DNA of 64,000 nucleotides from Acidobacteriota bacterium (lineage in GTDB: Bacteria; Acidobacteriota; Terriglobia; Terriglobales; Acidobacteriaceae): the NCBI GenBank assembly GCA_021818105.1, contig JAKAFB010000003.1, positions 1 to 64,000 on the forward strand. The letters run 5' to 3'. A program made the position numbers and the translations under genes. A model generated the notes under the pieces. The model searched no databases and was not told the DNA's origin. It was given only the letters and a program-made list of their open reading frames with translations. The stretch's first letter is position 1, and each line of letters opens with the position of its first letter. Below, one piece after another: positions 54,819-62,885 of this stretch.

Positions 54819-55598
54819 ATGGCGATAGACAGGATTGAAAACACCGCCAAACAGATCGTTCTCAGCGTGCAGGAATACTCTCTGTTCGCCTACCGCGCGT
54901 TCACGAATCTAGTTCGGCCGCCGATTTACTGGACGGATTTTCTGGTGCAGTCGGACATAATTGGCGTGGGTTCGGCGTCGATTGTGATTCTGGCGGGTTT
55001 TTTTACGGGGGGCGTGCTGGCTCTACAGTCGGCGGCAACGCTGGCAGCCTTTGGAGCAACGGCCGTGACGGGGCGGTTCGTGAGCATGTCAATGATTCGC
55101 GAGCTGGGCCCGGTGCTGACAGGGGTGATGGTGTCAGGGCGGAATGCTTCGTCGATGGCCAGCGAACTGGGATCGATGGTGGTGACGGAACAGATTGACG
55201 CGATGCGCGCGCTGGGTGTGGACCCGCTGCGCAAGCTGGTGACGCCGCGGATCTTTGCCACCATCGCGATGCTGCTGTTCCTGACGATTGTGGCGGACTT
55301 CTGCGGCCTGCTGGGCGGCGCGGCAGTAACGGTCTTTATGAACCACCAGAACGGGACGCAGTATTTCTCAATGGCGTATGAGTATCTGCGCTATCCGGAT
55401 ATATTGCAGGGATTGGTGAAGCCGTTATTTTTCGGCTACATCATCGCGTCGATCGGCTGTTTTTACGGGATGCGGACTACGGGCGGTACGCAGGGTGTGG
55501 GGCGGTCGACGATCTCCGCTGTGGTGACCTCTTCCGTGCTCATTATTGCCGTGGACTTTCTCATCAGCCAGGTGATGATCGAGATTTTCAGCCGATGA
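54819..55598 (+). CDS. mlaE: MlaE-family lipid ABC transporter permease
   Basis: This 259-residue inner-membrane protein has an amphipathic N-terminal helix and about five hydrophobic helices. Family motifs are GFFTGGVLALQ, RELGPVLTGVMVSGRNASSMASELG, EQIDAMRALGVDP and TTGGTQGVG. MlaE permeases move phospholipids between inner membrane and periplasmic MCE partners. GGGAG lies just upstream. It overlaps the ATPase gene by ATGA. No MCE/MlaD, MlaC or MlaB gene is present in the window. Confidence 0.92.
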   Translation: MAIDRIENTAKQIVLSVQEYSLFAYRAFTNLVRPPIYWTDFLVQSDIIGVGSASIVILAGFFTGGVLALQSAATLAAFGATAVTGRFVSMSMIRELGPVLTGVMVSGRNASSMASELGSMVVTEQIDAMRALGVDPLRKLVTPRIFATIAMLLFLTIVADFCGLLGGAAVTVFMNHQNGTQYFSMAYEYLRYPDILQGLVKPLFFGYIIASIGCFYGMRTTGGTQGVGRSTISAVVTSSVLIIAVDFLISQVMIEIFSR

Positions 55599-56431
55599 CG
55601 ACGCAGACAATTGCGCAGCACGGCGAACCTGCGCCGCAAAGTGGCCAGCCAGCGCTGGTGTTCCGCAACGTGTCGATCGGTTTTCGGGGCCCGATGGTGC
55701 TGGAGAATGTGAGCTTCAGCGTGGCACCGGGCGAGACGCGCATTCTGCTGGGGCCGGCGGGAGTGGGCAAGAGCGTCCTGCTGAAGCTGGCAAATGGACT
55801 GCTGCGGCCGGATGAGGGAAGCATCGAACTGTTTGGCGAGGACATCACGCACATGCGCGAGGAGGATCTGTTCCCTCTGCGCTCGCGGACGGGGATCGTC
55901 TTCCAGGAGGGGGCGCTGTTTGACTCGCTGACCGTACGGGACAACGTGGCCTATCAATTAATCCAGGAGCGCGTGCCGGATGAGGAGATTGACACGCGGG
56001 TGATGGAGGCACTGCGCTTTGTGGGGCTGGAGGAGACCTTCAGCATGTTGCCGAGCAGCCTTTCGGGTGGGATGAGGAGGCGCGTGGCAATTGCGCGGGC
56101 ACTCATCCACAGGCCTGAGCTGCTGCTATATGATTCGCCGACGGGCGGGCTGGACCCGGTGACTTCTACTACGATTATTGAACTGATTGTGAAGCAGCGC
56201 GATGTGTACCGGACGCCTTCCCTGATGGTGACGCACCGCCTGCAGGACGCGTTTGTGATGACAAGCCATCACTTCAGCCAGGCAGAAGGACGTATGATTC
56301 CGCTGCGCAAAGGGGAGACGGACCCGAATACAACTTTCCTGATTCTGGCGGAGGGACGAGTGATTTTTGACGGCTCGCTACACGCTTTGGTGACCTGCAA
56401 GGATCAATTTGTGCGGGAGTTTCTGGAGTAG
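55595..56431 (+). CDS. mlaF: MlaF-type ABC ATPase with altered Walker B
   Basis: This 278-residue ATPase energises the MlaE permease. Walker A is GPAGVGKS (53-60), the Q-loop FQEGALFDSL, the signature LSGGM (156-160) and the switch His214 in MVTHRL. The Walker B segment reads LLLYDSPTGGLDP: Asp180 is followed by Ser181 where ABC ATPases normally have the catalytic Glu. It is translationally coupled to mlaE. The altered residue suggests slow hydrolysis or a different catalytic arrangement. Confidence 0.9.
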   Translation: MTTQTIAQHGEPAPQSGQPALVFRNVSIGFRGPMVLENVSFSVAPGETRILLGPAGVGKSVLLKLANGLLRPDEGSIELFGEDITHMREEDLFPLRSRTGIVFQEGALFDSLTVRDNVAYQLIQERVPDEEIDTRVMEALRFVGLEETFSMLPSSLSGGMRRRVAIARALIHRPELLLYDSPTGGLDPVTSTTIIELIVKQRDVYRTPSLMVTHRLQDAFVMTSHHFSQAEGRMIPLRKGETDPNTTFLILAEGRVIFDGSLHALVTCKDQFVREFLE

Positions 56432-56540
56432 CGGGACACTGCGCTGGGAATCCCTTCCCTGCTTCGTTGCTCGAATACAATGTGGAGGTCGGGAGCGCGC
56501 ATGGGGCGAGTGGCGCGATGGCACGGGCGCGAACGGGAAG

Positions 56541-57980
56541 ATGAGCTTGGCACGGATACGGACGGTCCTGCTGTTGGTGTTGTTGCTGGGGATGCCCGCG
56601 AGCAGGCGGGCGGCAGCGTATTCACTGCTGACACATGAGCAACTGGTCGACCTGACCTGGCGCGACTCGATTGTGCCGCTGCTGCTGAGCTACTACCCGG
56701 GCCTGTCCCCTGCGCAACTGGATGAAGCGCGGGCATATGCGTACGGCGGATGCGTCATACAGGACATCGGGTACTACCCGTTCGGCGATGAGTCTTTCTC
56801 GAACCTGACGCACTATGTGCGCTCGGGTGATTTTGTCATCAACCTGTTTCGCAATGCGCAGAGCGCGGACGAATTGGCATTTGCCGCGGGCGCGCTGTCG
56901 CACTATCTGGGCGATTCGCTTGGACACTCCGAGGCGACGAATCGCGCGGTGGCAATTCAGTTCCCCAAACTCCGGCAGAGGTATGGCCCGGTTGTGAGCT
57001 ATGCCGAGGGCAGGCACGAACATGTACAGACGGAGTTTGCGTTTGACATTGACGAGATTGCGCATCACCGCATGGCGCCTATCAGATACCTGCGACACAT
57101 CGGCTTGAAGGTTCCGATCCACCAACTTGCGCTGGCGTACTACCAGACGTACGGGCTGACGGAGACATTCTCCATTGCCAAGGGACGGCGATTTAATGTG
57201 GAGGGCTACCGCTTTGCCGCGCGCACGTTTATTCCGCGGATTGCCTATGCAGTGACGCTGCTGCATCGCGGCAGCGAGCCAAGGGAGCCGGCGACTGCCG
57301 AGATTGCGGAGATTGAGCGGGAGGCCGCGCAAGTGGCGGCAGAGAACCACTGGGACACCTACCGGCGGAAGCCCGGCATCGGCACGTACAGCCTGGCGGG
57401 ATTGCTGTTTGTACTGCCAAAGGTAGGGCCGCTAAAGTTGGTAGCCGTAAAAGGGCCGACGGAGGCGACCGAGACAGACTACATGCACAGCGTAGCGCTC
57501 TCAGTACACGCAATGCAGAGGACGCTGGCGCGGCTGACGCCGCCCCCGGCAGCGCTGCCGGCATCCGGCAACGCCCTGGCAGCTTCGCGGCTGGAATCCC
57601 CGGACAGGAGTGAGCCGCTAACTGCGGCCGCCAGTACGTTTGAGCGGCTTGGTGCGGGTTGGGTTCCGCGGCACCCATTGCCCAACCGCGATCTGGACAC
57701 TGGACATGTGGTGCAGCCGGGCGGATATCCGCTGACGGATTCAACGTATGCACGGCTGCTGCATCGGCTCACGCGGCACCCGCTGCAACCGATCCCTCCG
57801 GGAATCAAGGACGACGTCCTGGCATACTACGCAAATCTGGATTTACCGATCACGACGAAGAAGAACCCGGCGCAGTGGACACAGGTGCGCGAGGATCTGA
57901 ATCTGCTGCGTCAGATGCCCACCAGTACGGCACCTGCGCCATATCCCACTTATGGCGAAGACAAAACGGGCGAACAATAG
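56541..57980 (+). CDS. Zinc-dependent phospholipase C-like secreted protein
   Basis: This 479-residue protein has a signal peptide (ending RRAAA-YS) followed by the zinc-dependent phospholipase C / S1-P1 type pattern: YSLLTHEQLVDLTW, GGCVIQDIGYYPFG, SNLTHYVRSGDFV and GALSHYLGDSLGH, with several His and Asp that could bind zinc. The last 130 residues are a Pro-rich extension with a segment resembling DDVLAYYANLDLPI, perhaps a linker and small domain. ATG 56541 follows GGGAAG and starts the signal peptide. It lies 109 bases after mlaF on the same strand, suggesting a lipid-related job in the envelope. Confidence 0.78.
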   Translation: MSLARIRTVLLLVLLLGMPASRRAAAYSLLTHEQLVDLTWRDSIVPLLLSYYPGLSPAQLDEARAYAYGGCVIQDIGYYPFGDESFSNLTHYVRSGDFVINLFRNAQSADELAFAAGALSHYLGDSLGHSEATNRAVAIQFPKLRQRYGPVVSYAEGRHEHVQTEFAFDIDEIAHHRMAPIRYLRHIGLKVPIHQLALAYYQTYGLTETFSIAKGRRFNVEGYRFAARTFIPRIAYAVTLLHRGSEPREPATAEIAEIEREAAQVAAENHWDTYRRKPGIGTYSLAGLLFVLPKVGPLKLVAVKGPTEATETDYMHSVALSVHAMQRTLARLTPPPAALPASGNALAASRLESPDRSEPLTAAASTFERLGAGWVPRHPLPNRDLDTGHVVQPGGYPLTDSTYARLLHRLTRHPLQPIPPGIKDDVLAYYANLDLPITTKKNPAQWTQVREDLNLLRQMPTSTAPAPYPTYGEDKTGEQ

Positions 57981-58084
57981 GCGCGTGCATCGAAAATGCG
58001 GACTCTAGAGCGCGGCTTTCGCTGGCCCTGCCGAATCTGCTAGCCTTGCAGTTTCGGGTTTGAAACAGAACGGCAGGTGCGATT

Positions 58085-59263
58085 ATGGGCTTTAAATTTC
58101 AGGGTGTTGATTTTCTGAATCTTGATTCCTTCTTCAGCGAAGATGAACTGCTGGTGCGGCGCACGGCACGTGAGTTTGTCGACGATAACATCATTCCGAT
58201 CATCGAGGAGTGCTATCGCACGGAGCGTTTCCCGCGCGAGCTGGTGCCAGTGATGGGCGAGCTGGGGTTCTTTGGCGCGAGTCTGGAAGGTTACGGCTGC
58301 GCGGGAATGTCCAACGTGGAATACGGGCTGGTGATGCAGGAATTGGAGCGCGGCGACTCTGGCCTGCGCAGCTTTGTGAGTGTGCAGTCCTCGCTGGTGA
58401 TGTATCCGATTTACACCTTCGGGTCGGACGAGCAAAAGAACACGTGGCTGCCTGCACTGGCGACAGGGGAGAAGCTGGGCTGCTTTGGACTGACGGAGCC
58501 GGGCTTTGGCTCAAACCCTGGCGGCATGACGACGACAGCGCGCAAAGTGGGCAATGAGTACATCCTCAACGGCGAGAAGATGTGGATCACGTCGGGCAAT
58601 ATCGCAGATGTAGCCGTGATCTGGGCAAAGGTGGAGAACGAGGACGGGCGTGTACGCGGCTTCCTGGTGGAGACGGATCGGCCGGGCTTCCGCGCAGACG
58701 AGGTACACGGCAAGTGGTCGCTCCGCGCTTCTGTGACGAGCGGGTTGACGCTGCAGGAAGTACACATCCCCGAGGCCAACCTGCTGCCGGGGACGGGCGG
58801 GCTGAAGAGCCCCCTGATGTGCCTGAACCAGGCGCGCTACGGCATAAGCTGGGGTGCAATTGGCGCGGCCATGTCCTGCTATGACACGGCTCTGCAGTAT
58901 GCGCTGGCGCGAAAGCAGTTCCGCAATGAGCCAATTGCGAGCCATCAACTAATTCAGGAAAAGCTGGTGTGGATGGTGAGCGAGATTTCGAAGGGACAGT
59001 TGCTCTCACTGCAGGTGGGGCGCCTGAAGGATGCGGGCAAGGAAGGCCACCAGCATATCTCCATGGCCAAGCGGAACAACGTGTGGATGGCGCTGGAATG
59101 CGCGCGCATGGCGCGTGACATTCTGGGCGCGAACGGCATCACCGAGGATTATCCCATCATGCGTCACATGATGAATCTGGAGTCTGTGAAGACGTACGAG
59201 GGGACTCACGACATTCACGCGCTGGTGATTGGGCAGAGCATTACGGGAATCGCGGCCTACTGA
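58085..59263 (+). CDS. gcdH: Glutaryl-CoA dehydrogenase-like acyl-CoA dehydrogenase
   Basis: This 392-residue flavoenzyme matches the glutaryl-CoA dehydrogenase branch: SVQSSLVMYPIYTFGSDEQK, GCFGLTEPGFGSNPGGM and the C-terminus NLESVKTYEGTHDIHALVIG, where Glu of YEGTHDIH is the catalytic base. It would oxidise and decarboxylate glutaryl-CoA to crotonyl-CoA in lysine or aromatic catabolism. CAGGTG precedes the ATG. No partner genes of that pathway flank it, so the exact substrate remains open. It converges on the ROK gene. Confidence 0.88.
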   Translation: MGFKFQGVDFLNLDSFFSEDELLVRRTAREFVDDNIIPIIEECYRTERFPRELVPVMGELGFFGASLEGYGCAGMSNVEYGLVMQELERGDSGLRSFVSVQSSLVMYPIYTFGSDEQKNTWLPALATGEKLGCFGLTEPGFGSNPGGMTTTARKVGNEYILNGEKMWITSGNIADVAVIWAKVENEDGRVRGFLVETDRPGFRADEVHGKWSLRASVTSGLTLQEVHIPEANLLPGTGGLKSPLMCLNQARYGISWGAIGAAMSCYDTALQYALARKQFRNEPIASHQLIQEKLVWMVSEISKGQLLSLQVGRLKDAGKEGHQHISMAKRNNVWMALECARMARDILGANGITEDYPIMRHMMNLESVKTYEGTHDIHALVIGQSITGIAAY

Positions 59264-59278
59264 GAAGTGCGGCGCAGG

Positions 59279-60295
59279 CTATGCATTGCGCTCGATGCGC
59301 AGGCTGCTCAGCGGATGCGTGAGCGCGGCCATAAGCGATGCAACGTCGCCAATGGCGGTGCCGAGTGCGCAGGGTAACAGCTCACAGGCTGCTGCGGCCT
59401 GCGGCAGCGCTTCCGCTGCGATGACCTTGCGCGCGGGGCCGAAGATAAGTTCGCCAAGCGCCACGCCAAGCGAACCGAAGACGATGATCTGCGGATTCAG
59501 CGCGTCGATCAGGAGTGCGAGGCCGCTGCCCATCCACTTGCCGGCTTCGGCGGCCACCTGAAGTGCGTCGGGATCACGGGCGAGCATGGACTCAACGAGT
59601 GTGCGAATAGGCGTGGAAGAGCTCCACCGCGTGGGAAACATGTGCGCGGCAAGCTCAACCATGCCTGCGCCGGAAGCAAAGGACTCCCATGAGCCGCGCT
59701 TGCCGAAGCCGAGCGGTCCGTCTTCGGCCAGCCGCCAGTGGCCGATTTCGCCGGCCGTGTCGCTGGCTCCGCGCAGGATTTGCCCGTTGAGGATGAAGCC
59801 GCCGCCCACACCGGTGCCGAACGTGAGGAAGATGAGATGGCGCAGATCGCGGCGATCTCTGCCTACGCCGAAGTGGAACTCGGCAAGCGCGCCTGCGTTG
59901 CCATCGTGTTCAATGAAGACGGGGAGACCGGGAAGGGCGTGTTGCAGGTGCTCCTTGAGCGGGACTTGATGCCAGCCGGGAAGGTGCGGCGGATCGATGA
60001 GGAAGCCTTCTTCGATTTTGAGAGGCCCGCCGATGGAAACGCTGACGGCAGCGATGGTGCGGCCTTCGCGGGCGGCGCTGTCGACGATGACGCGGGCGTG
60101 CGAGAGGAGCGTGGGAAAGGTTTGCGCGAAGGGTTCCGCGGCGCGGGTTTCAAATTCGCGGCGCTGCAGGATGCGGGCGTCGGGCGTGCCCTCAACGCAA
60201 GCGGTCTTGGTGCCGCCGATGTCGAGGCCGAGGATGGTGCGCTGAGGGGATGGCACGCTTCTGCTGACTCGCTTTCCGCAGGGATTCGCAAGCAT
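59279..60295 (-). CDS. ROK-family sugar kinase-like protein
   Basis: This protein of about 338 residues has the ROK ATP-binding start GLDIGGTKTA, catalytic Asp in EHDGNAGALAEFHFG, and LTFGTGVGGG. The zinc motif usual in the family (GH then CxCGxxGCxE) reads GHWRLAEDGPLGFGKRGSWES here and has no cysteines. It has no N-terminal DNA-binding domain, so it is more likely a glucose/fructose/mannose kinase than a repressor. ATG 60295 is used without a clear ribosome binding site; GTG at 60256 is an alternative that starts nearer the conserved core. Confidence 0.83.
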   Translation of the reverse strand: MLANPCGKRVSRSVPSPQRTILGLDIGGTKTACVEGTPDARILQRREFETRAAEPFAQTFPTLLSHARVIVDSAAREGRTIAAVSVSIGGPLKIEEGFLIDPPHLPGWHQVPLKEHLQHALPGLPVFIEHDGNAGALAEFHFGVGRDRRDLRHLIFLTFGTGVGGGFILNGQILRGASDTAGEIGHWRLAEDGPLGFGKRGSWESFASGAGMVELAAHMFPTRWSSSTPIRTLVESMLARDPDALQVAAEAGKWMGSGLALLIDALNPQIIVFGSLGVALGELIFGPARKVIAAEALPQAAAACELLPCALGTAIGDVASLMAALTHPLSSLRIERNA

Positions 60296-60412
60296 CTTAT
60301 CACTGCACCGACGCACCCTATGCGCTCTGGTCCTGATGGCGTAGTGCGCTGAACATTTTTGAAGCGCATGGGAGACTCGACAAGTGAAGGCCGATGCGGC
60401 ATAGTCGATGCC

Positions 60413-61699
60413 ATGCCGAGACTTATGAATTCTCTTCGCTTTCTGCTGATTGGTTCCTGCTTTGCACTGGCGGCTGCGGCGCAAAGGCCTGCTTCGCAAC
60501 CCATTGTGCTGCATGCCGCACGACTGCTACAGGTGGATACCGGCAACATGTTGCAGCCCGGCGAGGTGCTTGTGGAGGGCGATCGCATCCGCGCGGTGGG
60601 CACGCATGTGGAGCATCCGCAGGGGGCACGCGTGATTGACCTGGGCGATACGACGTTGTTACCGGGGCTGATTGATGCTCATGTGCACCTGTTTCTGCAT
60701 CCGGGCGCCGAGGACTTGCAGACAGTGGTGGAGTCGGTTCCGTGGCGGACAATCCTGGCGGAGCAGGCGGCAAGGGCCGACCTGATGGCAGGCTTTACGG
60801 CGGAGCGCGACATGGGCACGGAAGGCGCGGGCTCGGCGGATACGGCGGTGCGCAATGCGATTAATCAAGGCATCATTCCCGGGCCGCGGATGCGCATCAG
60901 CGGCAACGCGATTGACATTCTGGGAGGGCACGAGGATGCGAACCGTTACAACCCGGCGCAGCATGTGCTTTCCAACGCAGACTATGCCAACTCTGCCGAG
61001 CAGCTTGTGGAGGTGATGCGCGAGCAGCGCAAGGAAGGCTCGGACTTCGCGAAGATTTACGAGACGGGCAAGGACCGCATGGTGGATGGCGTGCTGCATA
61101 CGCCTTACCAGTACACGGCGGCACAGCTGACGGCGGCGGTGGAAGAGGCGCGGCGCATGGGCACGACAGTGGGCGTGCACGCCATGGGCGAGCCGGGCAC
61201 GCTGTATGCGGCGGAGGCGGGCGTAGCCTCGATTGACCATGCGACACAACTGAGCGACGAGACGATGCGGCTGATGAAGGAGAAAGGCATCTTCGCTGTG
61301 CCGACCTTTACGATCTTCGAATACTTCGCGCAGCATCGGGAGTCACAGGACCAGGCTGCGGCGGAAGCGGCGCTGCTGGACTACAAGATTGCCGAGTTCA
61401 AGAAGCAGGTTGCGGCAGGCATCCAGTTTGCAGTGGGGTCGGATGTTGGGCCATTTCCGCATGGCACGCAGGCACGCGAACTGACACTGATGGCGCGCTA
61501 CGGGATGGCGCCGCTGGCTGTGCTGCAGGCGGATATGATGAACGGCGCGAAGCTTCTGGGCTGGGCAGGACAGATTGGCGAGTTGAAGCCTGGCTACTAT
61601 GCCGACATTATTGCCGTGCCGGGGAACCCGCTGGAGGACATCAGCGTGGTGGAGCACGTGAAGTTTGTGATGAAAAATGGTGAGGTGGTGAGGCAGTAG
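60413..61699 (+). CDS. Secreted amidohydrolase family protein (paralogue)
   Basis: This 428-residue metal-dependent hydrolase has a signal peptide (LLIGSCFALAAAAQ). Ligand motifs are DAHVHLF, a lysine in SDFAKIYETG, GVHAMGEPG, SIDHATQ and GSDVGPFPHG. It shares its architecture with the protein at 11692 and ends with the same KPGYYADIIAV/KFVMKNGEVV pattern. ATG 60413 or 60425 could be the start. The substrate is not evident. It diverges from the ROK gene. Confidence 0.86.
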   Translation: MPRLMNSLRFLLIGSCFALAAAAQRPASQPIVLHAARLLQVDTGNMLQPGEVLVEGDRIRAVGTHVEHPQGARVIDLGDTTLLPGLIDAHVHLFLHPGAEDLQTVVESVPWRTILAEQAARADLMAGFTAERDMGTEGAGSADTAVRNAINQGIIPGPRMRISGNAIDILGGHEDANRYNPAQHVLSNADYANSAEQLVEVMREQRKEGSDFAKIYETGKDRMVDGVLHTPYQYTAAQLTAAVEEARRMGTTVGVHAMGEPGTLYAAEAGVASIDHATQLSDETMRLMKEKGIFAVPTFTIFEYFAQHRESQDQAAAEAALLDYKIAEFKKQVAAGIQFAVGSDVGPFPHGTQARELTLMARYGMAPLAVLQADMMNGAKLLGWAGQIGELKPGYYADIIAVPGNPLEDISVVEHVKFVMKNGEVVRQ

Positions 61700-62851
61700 C
61701 TACACCACCACGGTAAAGCTGTCCTCCGTGCGCGTGACGGGGTGGTAGAGCGTGTCGCGCTCGACGGGGATGCGGCCGGCCTCGGTGATGAGTCGACACA
61801 GTTCCTTGCGCGTCATGCCCTGTGGCGTGGTGGCCCCGGCATCGTGATAGATCTTTTCCTCCACCACGGTGCCGTCGAGATCGTCGGCGCCGAAGCGTAG
61901 GGCGATCTGCGCGATTTTGGGCGTGAGCATCTGCCAGTAGGCCTTGATGTGCGCGAAGTTATCGAGCAGCAGGCGGCTGACGGCAATCTGGCGAATGTCC
62001 GTGAGTCCCGTGGTCACCGGCAGGTGGTCGAGCGGGGTGTTCTCCGGGTGGAAGGCCAGCGGGATGAAGGTCTGGAAGCCGCCGGTTTCGTCCTGCACGG
62101 CGCGCAGCTTGAGCAGATGATCGACGCGGTCCTCATCGTTCTCAATGTGGCCGTAGAGCATGGTGGCGTTGGACTTGAAGCCCATTTTGTGGGCCAGTCG
62201 CGCAGTCTCAAGCCACTCATTGCCGTCAATCTTGTGGTCGCAAATGATGGAGCGCACGCGCGCGGAGAAGATTTCCGCACCGCCGCCGGGCATGGAGTCC
62301 ACGCCTGCCTCACGCATCTTCTTGAGCGTGTCTTCAATGCTGAGCTTGGCACGGCGGGCGAGAAATGCCACCTCGACCATAGTGAAGGCCTTGATGTGAA
62401 CCTTGGGGAAGCGCTGCTTGAGGCCGCGAACAAGGTCGAGGAAGTATTCAATCGGGAGGTCAGGATGCAGGCCGCCGACGATGTGGAACTCAGTGACAGC
62501 CTCTGAGTAGCCGGAAGCCGCGGTCTGCCAAGCCTCCTCGAGTGCCATGGTATAGCCGTGGGGGTCGCCTTTTTTGCGGCCAAAGGCGCAGAGCTTGCAG
62601 GCAGCGACGCAGACGTTGGTGGGGTTGATATGTCGATTGACGTTGAAGTATGTCACGTCGCCGTGGAGGCGTTCGCGGACGTAATTGGCAAGCCAGCCGA
62701 CGGCGAGCACGTCGGGCGAACTGTAGAGTGCCAAGCCGTCGTTGAAGTCGAGCCGCTGGCCAGCCAGGACCCTGTCGGCAATGGGCACAATGCGCGGGTC
62801 GTAGCTGTGGAAGGCGTCTGGAGTGCGAGGGACATCTGCTGCAGCCTGCAT
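61700..62851 (-). CDS. mqnE: Aminofutalosine synthase (radical SAM)
   Basis: This 383-residue radical SAM enzyme makes aminofutalosine in the futalosine route to menaquinone. The iron-sulfur motif is CVAACKLC (Cys81, Cys85, Cys88) in NRHINPTNVCVAACKLCAFGR, followed by EFHIVGGLHPDLP and GGGAEIFS. The length fits MqnE. The stop touches the stop of the amidohydrolase, so the genes converge. The presence of MqnE indicates that the organism makes menaquinone by this pathway; the other mqn genes are elsewhere. Confidence 0.93.
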   Translation of the reverse strand: MQAAADVPRTPDAFHSYDPRIVPIADRVLAGQRLDFNDGLALYSSPDVLAVGWLANYVRERLHGDVTYFNVNRHINPTNVCVAACKLCAFGRKKGDPHGYTMALEEAWQTAASGYSEAVTEFHIVGGLHPDLPIEYFLDLVRGLKQRFPKVHIKAFTMVEVAFLARRAKLSIEDTLKKMREAGVDSMPGGGAEIFSARVRSIICDHKIDGNEWLETARLAHKMGFKSNATMLYGHIENDEDRVDHLLKLRAVQDETGGFQTFIPLAFHPENTPLDHLPVTTGLTDIRQIAVSRLLLDNFAHIKAYWQMLTPKIAQIALRFGADDLDGTVVEEKIYHDAGATTPQGMTRKELCRLITEAGRIPVERDTLYHPVTRTEDSFTVVV

Positions 62852-62885
62852 ACACCGATTTTACCGAATCAGGCCAACATATGCC

